This document shows positions 63,345 through 64,000 of a stretch of 64,000 nt of DNA, piece by piece (position 1 is the stretch's first letter; every line of letters begins with the position of its first letter). The notes below the pieces were generated by a model that was given only the letters and a program-made list of their open reading frames with translations, had not been told where the DNA came from and did not search any database. This stretch comes from Nereocystis luetkeana. Lineage: Eukaryota; Sar; Phaeophyceae; Laminariales; Laminariaceae. The position numbers and the translations under genes were made by a program. Where the stretch lies: the NCBI GenBank assembly GCA_031213475.1, contig JARUPZ010000035.1, positions 653,501-717,500 of the forward strand, given 5' to 3'.

Positions 63345-64000
63345 GGGGAGGGGGGTACTCAAGTCATGCATGGCCGGGGGGGGGGGGGGGGGGTGTACTC
63401 GATAGGAGAGATGTACTCGATCTCATGCATGGCCGTAGTCGTATAACCCGGGGGGGGCAGGGGGCGGGCGGGGGGCGTACTCATTTGTTGCTTGTCTTAA
63501 GTCATTTGACATTGACCACTGACCACGCATCCCTTTCGAGACGGAGCACCGTTCCTACTCCTATTGTGGATACATCCAACATTTGGGCGGGGTGTGTGTG
63601 GGGGCGGGGGGCGGGGTACTCGTTGTCATGCATGGCGGTAGTCGTATGACCATATACCCTCGCATCCCTTCAATACCTTGGGTGGTGTGGCGGGGGGGGG
63701 GGAGTGTACTCGATAGGAGAGATGTACTCGATCTCATGCATGGCCGTAGTCGTATGGCGATAGACCCTCGCATCCCTGCAATGCCGGGACGGAGCATGTC
63801 GGGTTTTCACCGACCAGGCAGGCATTGCTTGCACCAAGCGCGAAGCGCCGTGAGGTGTCTGGCGAGTCGCATGAAGGGCGAGCTGCATCCTACTAAGAAT
63901 CGCGTTTGAGGCGGACTTGCACATGGATGACAGCTTCACTGAGTAAATTTAGTTTCCCGTGTATCAGGTAGCCACTTCCAGAGACAGCAACGGGAGTGTG
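63345..64000 (-). repeat. Family C modules, inverted, running off the window end
   Basis: Terminal modules at 63354-63380, 63393-63445 and 63616-63675, then a longer body copy from 63703 (GTGTACTCGATAGGAGAGAT) to the end of the window (CAGAGACAGCAACGGGAG). Confidence 0.8.
63476..63562 (-). repeat. Family D repeat, inverted
   Basis: GCGTACTCATTTGTTGCTTG to CCCTTTCGAGACGGAGCACC, the reverse complement of the 15957 copy. Confidence 0.65.

Overview
The window is nuclear DNA of a complex eukaryote. Genes are split into short exons (about 70-280 bp, mostly phase 0) by introns of 0.3-4 kb with GT-AG borders and C/T-rich tracts before the acceptor. There are no operons, Shine-Dalgarno sites or prokaryotic signatures. 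Long introns full of low-complexity sequence, Gln/Gly/Ala-rich nuclear-type proteins, a UPF0193-like gene and a fucosyltransferase-type gene suggest a stramenopile, plausibly a brown alga (Ectocarpus-like). The lineage is an inference from style, not from a marker gene.

Layout. (1) 0.5-23.1 kb, plus strand: an exon series for a large low-complexity protein. A Gln-rich exon (488-1699) leads to an acidic/coiled-coil segment (4545-5725) and an exon with a possible stop at 6521-6523. A second block (8481-23118) follows. The codon phases fit a join from 6467 to 8481, so the two blocks may be one gene. (2) 24.3-28.9 kb, plus strand: a compact TPR-protein gene with one GC-AG intron. (3) 28.9-37.3 kb: no supported gene; foldback elements and repeats. 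(4) 37.3-41.5 kb, minus strand: a three-exon UPF0193 (C22orf23/EVG1-like) gene. (5) 41.5-48.8 kb: mostly repeats, with one candidate signal-anchor exon at 45292-45351. (6) 48.8-62.6 kb, plus strand: a ten-exon gene for a fucosyltransferase-superfamily glycosyltransferase. It has a Gly/Ala/Glu-rich N-terminal region and its 3' end lies beyond the window.

The non-coding space is dominated by repeats that I describe as families. Family A is a palindromic element of about 108 bp (TTACGGGGG...CCCCCGTAA, flanked by TA) with about 20 copies. Family B is a palindromic element of about 95 bp with 6 copies. Family C is a repeat of up to about 510 bp ending in GCCATGCATG...GAGTAC plus a C-run. Inside introns its GAGTAC/C-run end tends to face the nearest exon. 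Family D is a short relative of C. Single elements with inverted ends lie at 19404-19922 and 29771-29926. The 9-mer TACCTGGTA occurs about 30 times. Minisatellites and microsatellites fill several introns, and some abut splice acceptors as the pyrimidine tract.

All exon borders were read by eye from splice consensus and phase continuity. No transcript or database evidence was available.
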